This document shows positions 41,901 through 49,814 of a stretch of 51,408 nt of DNA, in pieces. The translations under genes and the position numbers were made by a program. The notes below the pieces were generated by a model that was not told the DNA's origin, made no database searches, and worked only from the letters and a program-made list of their open reading frames with translations. Numbering within the stretch: position 1 is the stretch's first letter; every line of letters begins with the position of its first letter. This stretch comes from Streptomyces sp. NRRL S-31 (GTDB lineage: Bacteria; Actinomycetota; Actinomycetes; Streptomycetales; Streptomycetaceae). Where the stretch lies: contig NZ_JOCB01000053.1 in assembly GCF_000718775.1 (NCBI RefSeq), forward strand, positions 1 through 51,408. The letters run 5' to 3'.

Positions 41901-44900
41901 ACCCATCAAGCCGACAAGTCCGACAACGCAGGGGTCTACGGACTGACCCCCGGGCACGTCCGGGTGCGCCCACTGGACGACGAGCAGACTGCGCGCGCCG
42001 CACTCACCTGCCCCGAGTGCGGCTGGACCCAGACCGTGCCGCCGGAGCGGGCCGCGGTCTGGCAGGGTACGCGCTGCCCGCTCAAGCGCTGCGAGGGCAC
42101 CCTCACCCGCCCCTCACCGGACGTCGGCGGGCGCGCCACCCGCGACTACCGCTCCGACTACTACAGGCGTCTGTACCGGGAGACCAAGCCGTACAGCGTG
42201 GTCGCCGCGGAACACACCGGCGTTTTGACCCGCAAGGAGCGGGAGGAGGTGGAGAAGGGCTTCCGACGAGGTGTCCGCGGGCACACCGACCCCAACGTCC
42301 TGTCCTGCACACCGACCCTCGAACTCGGTATCGACATCGGGCAGCTGGAGGCTGTCATCCTCGCCTCCCTGCCACCGTCCACGGCCGGTTATGTCCAGCG
42401 GGTGGGCCGCGCGGGGCGCTCCACCGGCACCGCGTTCATGGTCACGCTGGCCGACACCAGCCCCCGCGCGCTGTACCACCTCGCCGAACCGAAGAACCTC
42501 ATCGCCGGTCCCATTCTGCCGCCCGGCTGCTTTCTGTCGGCGGGTGAGCTGCTGTGCCGCCAGTACACCGCCTACCTGATCGACCGGGCGGCCCGTGGCA
42601 CCCTGGAAGGGGTGCCGCCCCTGCCGGACCGGGTGACCCAACTGGTGGGCCGGAGCGGCTGGTTGAGGGGATTCCGGGACGCCACGAAGGGACGCCTGGA
42701 CCTCGCGGACGCCTTCCTGGACCTGTTCCCCGAGATCGAGGGCGTGCCCGGCTCCGGGGCCTCCTCCGACGCGCGCAAGACGCTCCGGCGCTACGCGGCC
42801 GAGAAGCTGGCCGAGCGGCTGGACGACGCCCGGAAGGCCTGGGAGGCGGAACGGGCCGAACTCGCCCGGCGTCGCGCTCTCATCAACGACGCGGCCGACT
42901 CACTCCAGGAGCCCGTGGAGGACGAGGCACGCGAGCGGCGCAACCTCATCCGCGAGGCGAAGGGCGTCTCCCAGCTCCTGCAGAAAATGAGCCAGGCGGA
43001 CGCACAGGGCTTCCTCGTCGAGCACGGTCTGCTGCCCAACTACAGCCTCGTCGAGGACGGCGTCCGGCTGGAGGCCCAGCTCTCCTACAAAGAGCCGTCG
43101 CGCAAGACCCGTAGGCCGGACGCGGCCCAGGCTGACGGGGCCGAGAAGCCGAAGGCCCGCTGGAACAACGAACCGCGCGTCTACGACCGTCCCGCCGAAG
43201 CCGCGCTCACCGAACTCGCCCCGGGGAACGCCTACTACGTCCGCGGCTACCGCCATGTCGTCGACGGCTTCGAGCTCGGCCCGACGAGGAAGGACTCCGC
43301 CGACGGCACGCCGGTGGGGCTCCAGACCTGGCGGGTGTGCAAGGAATGCGGCCACGTACGCACCGGTGAAGGCGCCGCGCAGGACACCTCGCCCTGCCCG
43401 CGCTGCGGCGGCCCCGGTATCGGCGGACGGACCTCCCTGCACCGGGTCGTCGTGCCCCGTAAGGTCACCGCACACGACAAGCGGGACGACGCACGGATCG
43501 TCGACGACCACGACAGCCGCACCCAGACCCTGTACACCACCGTCACTGCCGTCGACATCGCCCCGGACAATATCAAGAAGAGCTGGCGGCACCACAAGGC
43601 CACCTTCGGCGTGGATCACGTCCGCGAGGCGGTCATCCGCCGCTTCAACCTGGGCAAGCGGCGGCACGGCAGGCGCAACGACACCTGCTTCGCCGGCACC
43701 GAGGTCGCCATCACCGGCTTCACCGTCTGCCCGCGCTGCGGCGGCGCCACCGACCGTGAGCCGGGGCACGCCCCGGTCCAGGAGGCGCTGAGCCAGTCCC
43801 TACTCGGCCGGCCCGAACTGGCCCACCACCGGCCCTGGTGCCCCACCCGGCGCCGCGACAAGCAGGCCGAGCCGGATGACGTGCCGGTCATCACGGCCAC
43901 CGAGCACCGCACGGAGGCCCTGCGCATCCTGCTGCCTGCAGCCACGCTGAACGTGCCGGAACGCCTTGCCTCTTTCGCCGCGGCCCTCCATCTCGGCCTC
44001 GCCCTGCGCTACGGCGGCGATCCGGCGCACATCCGCTCCGCGCCCGCCACCGAGCCCGACCGGGAGACCGAGCTCACCCGCAACTACCTCGTCCTGTACG
44101 ACGCCCTGCCCGGCGGCACCGGCTATCTCCAGCGCCTCGTCGAGCGCGACGGTGAGGAGATCAGACTGGTGCTCGCCGAAGCACAGCGGGCACTCCGGGA
44201 ATGTCCGTGCCGGGACACCGCACGGCGCGCCTGCCATCGCTGCCTGCTCGGCTATGCCCCGGAGCGGGACTACCCCTTCCTCGACCGGCAGGAAGCCCTG
44301 TGGATGCTGGACAACCTCCTGGGCGCCGACGGCCGCAGCGGGTGGGACTTCCACAAGAAGAACAAGGACGAGGCCGACGCCCGACTCCGCTTCGCCGACC
44401 AGGCGGAGAGTGATCTCGAACGCCGCTTCATCGACTGCCTGGACCGCTGGCTCGCGAGCCAGGACAACGGCGCTGTGGCGGATCACGCCTCGACGCCCAC
44501 GGGCCGTCCCGGCAAACAGTTCACCCTCACCAGGCCGGACGGCAGCCAGGTCCGCTGGGAGGTGGTGGCCCAGAAGGAGCTGCACGGCTACCGCACCCGC
44601 CCGGACCTGCTGTTCCGTCCGGTCGCCGGAGACACGGCGAGTGACGGGGCGGGCCCGCTCCCGGTCGCCGTGTACCTGGACGGCTACCGTTGGCACGCCT
44701 CCTCCCACGCCAACCGGATCGCCGCCGACGCCGCGAAGCGCGCCCGGCTGCGCGCCGACGGGATACTCGTCTGGCAGATCACCTGGGACGACGTCGTCGC
44801 CTGGGACCGTGCTCTGAACGGTGAGGGGGCGCCGGACCCCGACGCCCCCGCCGACCCGCTCGCCGCCGTCGTCGCGGGCCGCGCGGCTGACGCCGCCTGG

Positions 44901-45962
44901 CCGCCGTACGACGTGACGTCGGCCGGCGGTCCCGGCGCGGTGGTGCGCGAGCAGTGGCGCAGAGCACGGCGCGATCCCGCCGACGTGGACCGACTGCTGT
45001 TCGCCGGTGCCGTGCCCGCCCTGCTCGGGTTCCTACGTGATCCTCGCCCGGGCAAGTGGCAGCAGCTCACCCAGCTCGCGGTGAGCGTGCCAGCTGTGCT
45101 GCGCAGGCGGGAGGTGGTCGACGCGGATCCGGCCTCAGCGGTGCCTTGGATAGAGGCGGCCCTCCGCGGTGACACGACTCCTCCGGTCTCGGGCCAGGGC
45201 CTGAAACTGCTTGCCTTCCGGGACGATTCGGGGCTGCCGCTGGTCGTGGTCGGGGCACGACGGGCCGACGGCAAGGCGTGGCGGTGGAGCGCCCTCGCCG
45301 TGCTCGACGACCGGCCGGAGGCCGTCGCTGGAGACCAGGCCGACCATCGCAGGCGCTGGAAGGCATGGCTGTGCTGGGGGAACATCATCCAGTTCCTCGA
45401 CCCGGCAGGGGAGGGAGCGGCCGACGGGCTGGCGCTCGCCCGCACCACGCTGGACGGCTTCGACGCCGGACTGCTCGCGATGACCGCGGGGCAGGGGAGC
45501 GGGCTGCTCGCGGCAGTGAGGAACGAGACCCCGGGAACGGGGCTTGCGCTGCCGGACGACGAGCCTAAGCCGGTCGCCGCGACGACGCCCGAGCCGGCGG
45601 AGAACAGGCCAACCGCCGGGACGGCCCGTGAGGACATGACCCCGGTGGAGCGCACCGCGTGGGAGCTGGTCCTGGGGGAGCTGACCAAGTGGGGTGACCC
45701 GGAGGTCGCCGCAATGGCCGAGCGGCTGGCAGCGTTCGGTGACGTTCCCGCGGGCAAGGCGAGTTGGGACGTCGGCGGTGTGTCCCGCACGGTCGAACTT
45801 GCCTGGCCAGGGCCTAGGATCGGCATTGTCCTGGCGGAGGACGCCGAGGACACCGAGTACATGGCGCAGTGTGCGGCGGCCGGTTGGCAGGTGCGTGCAC
45901 CGGACGCCTGGGACGTGGCGGAACTCGCTCGCCTGCTGGGCGAGGAGGGGGGCGTGCGATGA
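38928..45962 (+). CDS. Giant helicase-DUF1998-zinc ribbon-Vsr-like protein (DruE / DrmA-DrmB-like)
   Basis: 2344 residues from ATG 38928. Helicase N-half: VTTGTGSGKTESFLIPVL (about 102), LLYPMNALAGDQ, DEFHTYDGAQGTD (about 230), VATSATLGSG (about 270). Helicase C-half: TLELGIDIGQLEAVIL and QRVGRAGRST (about 1157). Cys pairs forming zinc ribbons appear near 512, 643, 1028, 1470 and 1600. DUF1998 (about 1660-1790) contains YDALPGGTGYLQRL and CPCRDTARRACHRCLLGY. Then comes a Vsr-like nuclease region, RPDLLFRP (D about 1894) and VYLDGYRWHA (about 1915-1924), then GILVWQITWDD. Druantia DruE and DISARM DrmA+DrmB share the helicase-DUF1998 core; a fused nuclease is unusual. ATGA overlap with the UvrD-like gene. 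Confidence 0.85.
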   Translation: MRPTLAAQTLRDTTVEYLTTTFALAEPDTQDALEAFLTDPADGLFRGPYLRLRRPFRPAADGWQRHLDWYPADFPVPYAHQAEAFARLTSKDGHRPQPTLVTTGTGSGKTESFLIPVLDHCRRAKAAGRFGVKAVLLYPMNALAGDQADRLGDLLDKDPWLSEVTAGLYIGEASARGSSPYGRVEVDRAEIRRNPPDILITNYKMLDLLLQRQQDAPLWRDADLAYVVIDEFHTYDGAQGTDVAMLLRRLAAVVGAAEKGRPLGSICPVATSATLGSGSSVGGTRAMLDVASQVFGTRFPDDAVVGEDRRDVEEFLSPVDRSLPLPTPDELVRLPDPARFPDGLDAVARATVGCDTSDPRELGRRLLAHPYTHALLRAKDGPLTAAEALEAFPDASAWRGVAVQDPPTAAAALARFVALVSVAREPKSPDGKDRPLLLVETHLWLRALSRVLRFVAPEPVFSWADTDQAALAEDNRVGQDRADAERHAVAVAAQTERRRRVQRSGRLPAAYCRHCGRSGWAAICPDRNPLNLVHAPDEIYRASVARGAAKGRVRAMIAATPAEAAEQARATLARRAARRARRGAAHDATLLVLEDNGRALRRLDPDEVLRDDDSVAAAPENGVYVWTWFDNQEQSEYAQQDRCPACGQSQGIRFLGAGVAPLASVVVTQLFTGGELPDRDEEGRDRRKTLIFNDSVQDAAHRAGFVASRSWKFSLRSLIHEQLSVRMRDSEEFAADGVPLNELISALVSRAAVQEERLLSSVVPPDLHDMDPVKRLLAGRKRIPESTWELVGERLAFNTLLEFGLHSRLGRTLELTRTVAAEVHLPDPEAAAKAADALFEVQLSKALPGAADADAGTQGVVLPETHSPERLRYFEGYVRGLLEHLRHNGGIHHVWLDTFIDEEGRGRYPHLTTLRAPGMPAFGRNSEAPAFVLVGARSGRTDFERADSRDSWYVDFTQRCLGLDREAAQEYVADLLRELSRESIGVLARRRTHQADKSDNAGVYGLTPGHVRVRPLDDEQTARAALTCPECGWTQTVPPERAAVWQGTRCPLKRCEGTLTRPSPDVGGRATRDYRSDYYRRLYRETKPYSVVAAEHTGVLTRKEREEVEKGFRRGVRGHTDPNVLSCTPTLELGIDIGQLEAVILASLPPSTAGYVQRVGRAGRSTGTAFMVTLADTSPRALYHLAEPKNLIAGPILPPGCFLSAGELLCRQYTAYLIDRAARGTLEGVPPLPDRVTQLVGRSGWLRGFRDATKGRLDLADAFLDLFPEIEGVPGSGASSDARKTLRRYAAEKLAERLDDARKAWEAERAELARRRALINDAADSLQEPVEDEARERRNLIREAKGVSQLLQKMSQADAQGFLVEHGLLPNYSLVEDGVRLEAQLSYKEPSRKTRRPDAAQADGAEKPKARWNNEPRVYDRPAEAALTELAPGNAYYVRGYRHVVDGFELGPTRKDSADGTPVGLQTWRVCKECGHVRTGEGAAQDTSPCPRCGGPGIGGRTSLHRVVVPRKVTAHDKRDDARIVDDHDSRTQTLYTTVTAVDIAPDNIKKSWRHHKATFGVDHVREAVIRRFNLGKRRHGRRNDTCFAGTEVAITGFTVCPRCGGATDREPGHAPVQEALSQSLLGRPELAHHRPWCPTRRRDKQAEPDDVPVITATEHRTEALRILLPAATLNVPERLASFAAALHLGLALRYGGDPAHIRSAPATEPDRETELTRNYLVLYDALPGGTGYLQRLVERDGEEIRLVLAEAQRALRECPCRDTARRACHRCLLGYAPERDYPFLDRQEALWMLDNLLGADGRSGWDFHKKNKDEADARLRFADQAESDLERRFIDCLDRWLASQDNGAVADHASTPTGRPGKQFTLTRPDGSQVRWEVVAQKELHGYRTRPDLLFRPVAGDTASDGAGPLPVAVYLDGYRWHASSHANRIAADAAKRARLRADGILVWQITWDDVVAWDRALNGEGAPDPDAPADPLAAVVAGRAADAAWPPYDVTSAGGPGAVVREQWRRARRDPADVDRLLFAGAVPALLGFLRDPRPGKWQQLTQLAVSVPAVLRRREVVDADPASAVPWIEAALRGDTTPPVSGQGLKLLAFRDDSGLPLVVVGARRADGKAWRWSALAVLDDRPEAVAGDQADHRRRWKAWLCWGNIIQFLDPAGEGAADGLALARTTLDGFDAGLLAMTAGQGSGLLAAVRNETPGTGLALPDDEPKPVAATTPEPAENRPTAGTAREDMTPVERTAWELVLGELTKWGDPEVAAMAERLAAFGDVPAGKASWDVGGVSRTVELAWPGPRIGIVLAEDAEDTEYMAQCAAAGWQVRAPDAWDVAELARLLGEEGGVR

Positions 45963-48271
45963 GGCACGGGGCGGGTCGTCCGGCGGGGCGAGGCAGGACG
46001 CGGGTCCAGGTTATCCGGCAGGCACACGCCGACGCGGAACGCCGGGGCCCGGCCGTTGCGGAGGCCGTCACCGACTTCGTCCAACGCCTGCGCGCCGACC
46101 GGAACAACCGCGCCCTGCGGCTGTCGTTCCTGCGGCAGGCCGGGAACAACGGAGACCTGTACCTCGCACGCGCCGACGGCCATTGCATGGTGCTGCTGCT
46201 GTCGACGGACGGCGGAGACGAGATGCGGGTCCTGGCGGTACGTGACGGAGCCCGAGCCCGCGACGAACTCACCCGGCTCACCGTGGAGATCAACCCGATC
46301 TCGGGCGGGGTCGAGGTCGTCGACCAGAGTGAGGTCAGCGCCAACGTGGTCGCTCTCACCGAGCGTGCCACCCCGCTTTTCGCCGGATACGGCCACCGTA
46401 CCCTCGTCGACCTGGGTGTTCTCCCCTCCCTGCTGCCGGCACTCGACAAGGTCACCACCGAAGAGCAGCTAGATGAGCTGCTCACCCACAACCTGCCCGA
46501 ACTCACCCGCGACGTCCTCCTCGCCCTGCGCAACCGTATGGACCCAGAGGACGTACGGCGGCACATCACGGACCAGTGGCGCGCGGACGAGGAGGTGAGC
46601 ACCGACGACTGGGCGCGGGCAGCACAACGTGCTGTGTCCCAGGCGGAAACCGACGATGACGCCGTACTCGACGCGCTGGGCAGGAGCTTCGACACGTGGC
46701 GACTGTTCCTCCACCCCGAGCAACACCGCGTCGCCTCAGCCGACTTCAAGGGATCGGCGAAGGTGACCGGCGGCCCCGGCACCGGTAAGACGGTCGTCGC
46801 TCTGCACCGCGTCCGCCACCTGGTTGACCGTCTGCCGCCCGGGCACACACGTCCGGTACTGCTCACCACCTACAACACCAACCTCGCCCTCGATCTGAAG
46901 GAGAGACTGCGGCAGCTGGGTGGCGAGAACCTCCTACGCAGGGTCGACATCAAGTCCGTCGACGCGCTCGCCCGCGAAATCGTCCAGGAGTCGAACCTGA
47001 ACGTGGGCCTGCCCTTGGATGATGCCGCCGCCATGCAGCTGTGGCACACCGTGCGGACCGAGACCGGCCTGCTGGACCACGACGCGGACTTCCTCGACGC
47101 CGAGTTCAAGCACGTGATCCTCGGCCACCGATGCGGTTCCTGGGACTCCTACCGGCGGGTCACCCGCGCGGGACGCCCCCGCATCATCACGGCCCAGCGT
47201 CACGAGGTGTGGCAACTCGTGCAAGCCTACCGGGCACATCTGGCGGCCGCGCGGCGCACGACGTACGCGCTCATCGCGGATCAGGCGGCCGGCCTCGAGC
47301 AGCGCCGCATGGCCCGGGTCGAAGAGCAGACCCGTTACAAGGACGAGCATGGTGGCCGGGACCTCGTCCACCGGGAGGCAGGCAGCGGGGTGTGGCTCAC
47401 GCCCCGCTATCGGCACATCGTGGTGGACGAGGCGCAGGATCTGTCCGCTTCCCACTGGCGGATGCTGCGCGCAATGGTCCGCAAGAGCCCCAACGACATC
47501 TTCCTTGCTGGGGACGCCCATCAGCGCATCTACGGCAACCGCGTCGTCCTCAGCCACCACGGCATCGAGATCCGCGGCCGCGCCTCGCGCCGCCTCACTC
47601 TCAACTACCGCACCACCCGCCAGATCCTGGGCAGCGCCAACCGTCTCATCGAGGGTGAGACCTTCGACGACCTGGACGCGGGCAGTGACACCCTCGACGG
47701 CTACCGGTCCGTACTGACCGGTCTTGCACCTCAGTTCTGGCGCGCTCCGGACCGGCGGACCGAGATGCGAGCTGTCGCCACGCTCATCAGGGAGCGTCAC
47801 GACACGTACGGCACGCCGTACTCGGCGATGGCTGTCGCCGTCCCGGACGGTGCTTCGGCCCAGGAATTCGCCAACGTCTTCGTCAGCGAGTTCTGCCTCC
47901 CGGTCGTGGAACTCGGCAAGGACGGTGTCCGGTCGGACATCGACGCGGTTCGTATCGGCACCATGTACCGCTTCAAGGGATTGGAGTTCCAAAGAGTGTT
48001 CCTGACCTCGGTCGGTGAGGGGCAGGTACCGCACCAGCGCATCGAGCAGTACAAGATCATGGACACGGACCGCTACCAGCACGAGGAGCAGCGAGCCCGT
48101 TCCCTGGTGTTTGTCGCGGCAACACGTGCCCGAGATGAGCTCATCATCACGTGGAGCGGCAGGGCCAGCCGTTTCCTCCCGCCGAACGTCGACGAGACCG
48201 CTTACCGCACCACTGACCTACTCAGGCCAGATGAACCGACATCTGGGTCATCAGGGGCCACCGCTGCTTGA
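45959..48271 (+). CDS. UvrD/PcrA-like helicase with RelE-like N-terminal domain
   Basis: 770 residues from ATG 45959, coupled to the giant helicase by ATGA. Residues about 20-125 (VAEAVTDFVQRLRADRNNRAL, DGHCMVLLL, LAVRDGARARDEL, EINPISGGVEVVD) resemble the catalytically doubtful RelE-like domain found at the front of some superfamily 1 helicases. The motor follows: Walker A VTGGPGTGKTVVALHRV (about 270), VVDEAQDLSASHWRML (about 490), AGDAHQRIYGNRVVLS, LNYRTTRQI (about 548), GTMYRFKGLEFQRVF (about 666), LVFVAATRARDELIITW (about 717-733). It is the last gene of the island and probably acts on nucleic-acid ends or loops together with the giant helicase. Confidence 0.85.
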   Translation: MRHGAGRPAGRGRTRVQVIRQAHADAERRGPAVAEAVTDFVQRLRADRNNRALRLSFLRQAGNNGDLYLARADGHCMVLLLSTDGGDEMRVLAVRDGARARDELTRLTVEINPISGGVEVVDQSEVSANVVALTERATPLFAGYGHRTLVDLGVLPSLLPALDKVTTEEQLDELLTHNLPELTRDVLLALRNRMDPEDVRRHITDQWRADEEVSTDDWARAAQRAVSQAETDDDAVLDALGRSFDTWRLFLHPEQHRVASADFKGSAKVTGGPGTGKTVVALHRVRHLVDRLPPGHTRPVLLTTYNTNLALDLKERLRQLGGENLLRRVDIKSVDALAREIVQESNLNVGLPLDDAAAMQLWHTVRTETGLLDHDADFLDAEFKHVILGHRCGSWDSYRRVTRAGRPRIITAQRHEVWQLVQAYRAHLAAARRTTYALIADQAAGLEQRRMARVEEQTRYKDEHGGRDLVHREAGSGVWLTPRYRHIVVDEAQDLSASHWRMLRAMVRKSPNDIFLAGDAHQRIYGNRVVLSHHGIEIRGRASRRLTLNYRTTRQILGSANRLIEGETFDDLDAGSDTLDGYRSVLTGLAPQFWRAPDRRTEMRAVATLIRERHDTYGTPYSAMAVAVPDGASAQEFANVFVSEFCLPVVELGKDGVRSDIDAVRIGTMYRFKGLEFQRVFLTSVGEGQVPHQRIEQYKIMDTDRYQHEEQRARSLVFVAATRARDELIITWSGRASRFLPPNVDETAYRTTDLLRPDEPTSGSSGATAA

Positions 48272-48495
48272 GGTGGCCTGCGTGCCAGCACGGCCGTCGT
48301 GGGACGCTGGCGACGGAGGCAGGCTCTCCATACCGGTAGCGGTCAAGTCGTCAGCCTGTCTGCCGCCAGCGCTCCTGGTTCCGGCAGGGTCCGGACTGAA
48401 CCGGAGCATCGACCTTTCTTTACGTAGCCATCAAGGTAGCCATGAAAGCGTCCTCCCTGCATGTCTGTGCAGGTCATAGCAGTGCGGCGGCTCTC
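48272..48495. other. Non-coding right end of the island
   Basis: 224 bases between the UvrD-like stop and attR, with somewhat lower GC (CTTTCTTTACG near 48413-48423) and no credible gene. It holds the GTAGCCAT direct repeat and a short CTGCA-N6-TGCAG inverted repeat (48457-48472). Confidence 0.6.
48424..48443. repeat. Tandem GTAGCCAT repeat next to attR
   Basis: GTAGCCAT at 48424-48431 and 48436-48443, twelve bases start to start, about 55 bases inside the right attachment repeat. The spacing is what one expects of arm-type integrase or excisionase binding sites. Confidence 0.55.
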
Positions 48496-48530
48496 CCCGG
48501 CGTACAGCCCGACTCGTCTGCCCCTAGGCT
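48496..48530. repeat. Right attachment repeat (attR), displaced rnpB 3' end
   Basis: A copy of the last part of rnpB, including the ten-base P1 3' strand, without the rest of the gene. Its last bases (TAGGCT, 48525-48530) look like the -10 element of the FMN reductase gene. Confidence 0.9.
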
Positions 48531-48537
48531 GGCCGGC

Positions 48538-49095
48538 ATGGAGATCCTCGGTCTGTGCGGAAGTCTGCGGTCCGGTTCGCTGAACGCTGCCCTGCTGCGG
48601 TCGGCGGCGGAACTGACCCGGCCCCCGCGCGCGTTCGTCGTCGACCGGGGCCTGGACCGGCTGCCCTTCTTCGACGCCGAGGTCGAGGAGAGCGCGCTGC
48701 CCGGGGTCGTGGCGGAGCTGCGGGCCGCCGTCGGGGCGGCGGACGGTCTGCTGATCGCGACCCCGGAGTACGCCCACGGCACCTCCGGCGTGCTGAAGAA
48801 CGCCCTGGAGTGGCTGGTCGGCGGCGGTGAGGTCGACGCCAAGCCGGTGGCCCTGGCCAGCGCGTCGCCCGCGGTGACCGGCGGTGACCGGGCCCGGGCC
48901 TGGCTGGCCGAGACGCTCGCCGTGATGGGCGCCCGGGTGATCCCGCGGGAACTGCGGGTGCCGCAGGCCACGCTGAAGATCGTCGACGGCCGCGTCACCG
49001 ACGAGCCGACCCGGCAGGACCTGGCCGGCCTGCTGGACGACCTCGCCCGGGCCGTCGCCGAGGCCCGCGAGGACAGCGGCACCCTGGCGTCCTGA
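48538..49095 (+). CDS. NADPH-dependent FMN reductase
   Basis: 185 residues from ATG 48538. Flavodoxin-like fold: EILGLCGSLRSGSLNAALLR (phosphate loop), ADGLLIATPEYAHGTSGVLKNALEWLVGGG (the PEYxxGxxGxLKNALD-type flavin site, residues about 75-100), VALASASPAVTGG. It reduces FMN or quinone-like acceptors with NADPH. The gene begins seven bases after a TAGGCT -10 element and has no ribosome-binding site, so it is probably leaderless. In the chromosome without the island it would lie immediately downstream of rnpB. Confidence 0.9.
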   Translation: MEILGLCGSLRSGSLNAALLRSAAELTRPPRAFVVDRGLDRLPFFDAEVEESALPGVVAELRAAVGAADGLLIATPEYAHGTSGVLKNALEWLVGGGEVDAKPVALASASPAVTGGDRARAWLAETLAVMGARVIPRELRVPQATLKIVDGRVTDEPTRQDLAGLLDDLARAVAEAREDSGTLAS

Positions 49096-49134
49096 CGGCA
49101 GGCCGTCCCGGAGTCCCGGCGGGCCCGCGGCGGG

Positions 49135-49680
49135 TCACTCCTCGAACAGGGCCTCCTGCTCGCCCTCGGCCGTCCGCCGCAGCCGCCGGTTGCGCGCCCC
49201 GATCACCACGGCCGTCGCCGCGGCCGTCGCGCCGAGGGCGGCCGGGACCATCCAGCCGCGGTCGAAGACGTGCCAGAACGCGTGGTCGAGGGAGAGGCGC
49301 CCCGGGCCGGTGACGGCCAGGCAGGCCGCCGCAAGGCCCAGGCTCGCCGCGTGCTCGTAGCCGCCCTCCTGGGCGAAGAAGCCGTTGGGCAGGTGCACCG
49401 CCGCCGCCCCCGCCATCGCGCCGGCCGCCGCCGCGCCCGCCGCCGGGGTGGCGAGCCCCAGGGCCAGCAGCAGACCGCCGCCCGTCTCCGCCAGGCCCGC
49501 CGCCGTGGCGCTCGCCTTGCCGGGCGCGTAGCCGACGGACTCCATGAACTGGCCCGTGCCCGCGAGACCGTGCCCGCCGAACCAGCCGAACAGCTTCTGC
49601 GTGCCGTGCGCCGCCAGCACCCCGCCGGTGCCCAGTCGGAGCAGCAGCAGGCCCAGATCACGTCGGTCGTAGCAGGTCAC
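49135..49680 (-). CDS. DoxX-family membrane protein
   Basis: 181 residues from GTG 49680. Four hydrophobic helices with the DoxX pattern LLLLRLGTGGVLAAHGTQKLFGWFGG at the start, ETGGGLLLALGLATPAAGA, PNGFFAQEGGYEHAASLGLA and a last helix VPAALGATAAATAVVIGA, then a basic stretch (RNRRLRR) and an acidic tail. DoxX proteins are inner-membrane components linked to thiosulfate:quinone oxidation or to redox stress complexes; here no partner subunit is adjacent. Convergent with the FMN reductase gene. Confidence 0.88.
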   Translation of the reverse strand: MTCYDRRDLGLLLLRLGTGGVLAAHGTQKLFGWFGGHGLAGTGQFMESVGYAPGKASATAAGLAETGGGLLLALGLATPAAGAAAAGAMAGAAAVHLPNGFFAQEGGYEHAASLGLAAACLAVTGPGRLSLDHAFWHVFDRGWMVPAALGATAAATAVVIGARNRRLRRTAEGEQEALFEE

Positions 49681-49814
49681 GATGGCTCCCGGAAGGCAGG
49701 ACGGGCGGACAGGTCCCCTCCCCGTGGTCCCACCCTCGCACCTCGGGCCCGGTCCGGCCCGCCCTGGCTGCCGTTCGGGTGGCGGGGCCGGGGGAGCGGT
49801 GTGAGCCTGACGCC

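Larger units (their letters stand above)
25167..48522. mobile_element. Genomic island (about 23.4 kb) integrated at the 3' end of rnpB
   Basis: The island is bounded by a direct repeat of the rnpB 3' end, the pattern left by site-specific recombinases that use an RNA gene's 3' end as attB. Removing one repeat and the intervening DNA restores rnpB followed directly by the FMN reductase gene. All genes inside are accessory types (methyltransferase, helicases, kinase, toxin-antitoxin, HEPN-type protein), while genes on both sides are ordinary Streptomyces housekeeping families. No integrase, excisionase or replication gene is left, so the element is either mobilised in trans or fixed. Exact crossover point within the repeat is unknown. 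Confidence 0.85.

Noticed and set aside
38928..45962. Canonical class 1 DISARM (separate DrmA, DrmB, DrmC)
   Set aside because: The helicase and DUF1998 are on one chain with an added nuclease-like domain, and no phospholipase-D-type DrmC gene exists in the island.
48272..48495. Residual integrase gene at the right end of the island
   Set aside because: No frame shows the R-H-R-Y pattern of tyrosine recombinases or a serine recombinase signature; only short repeats are visible.
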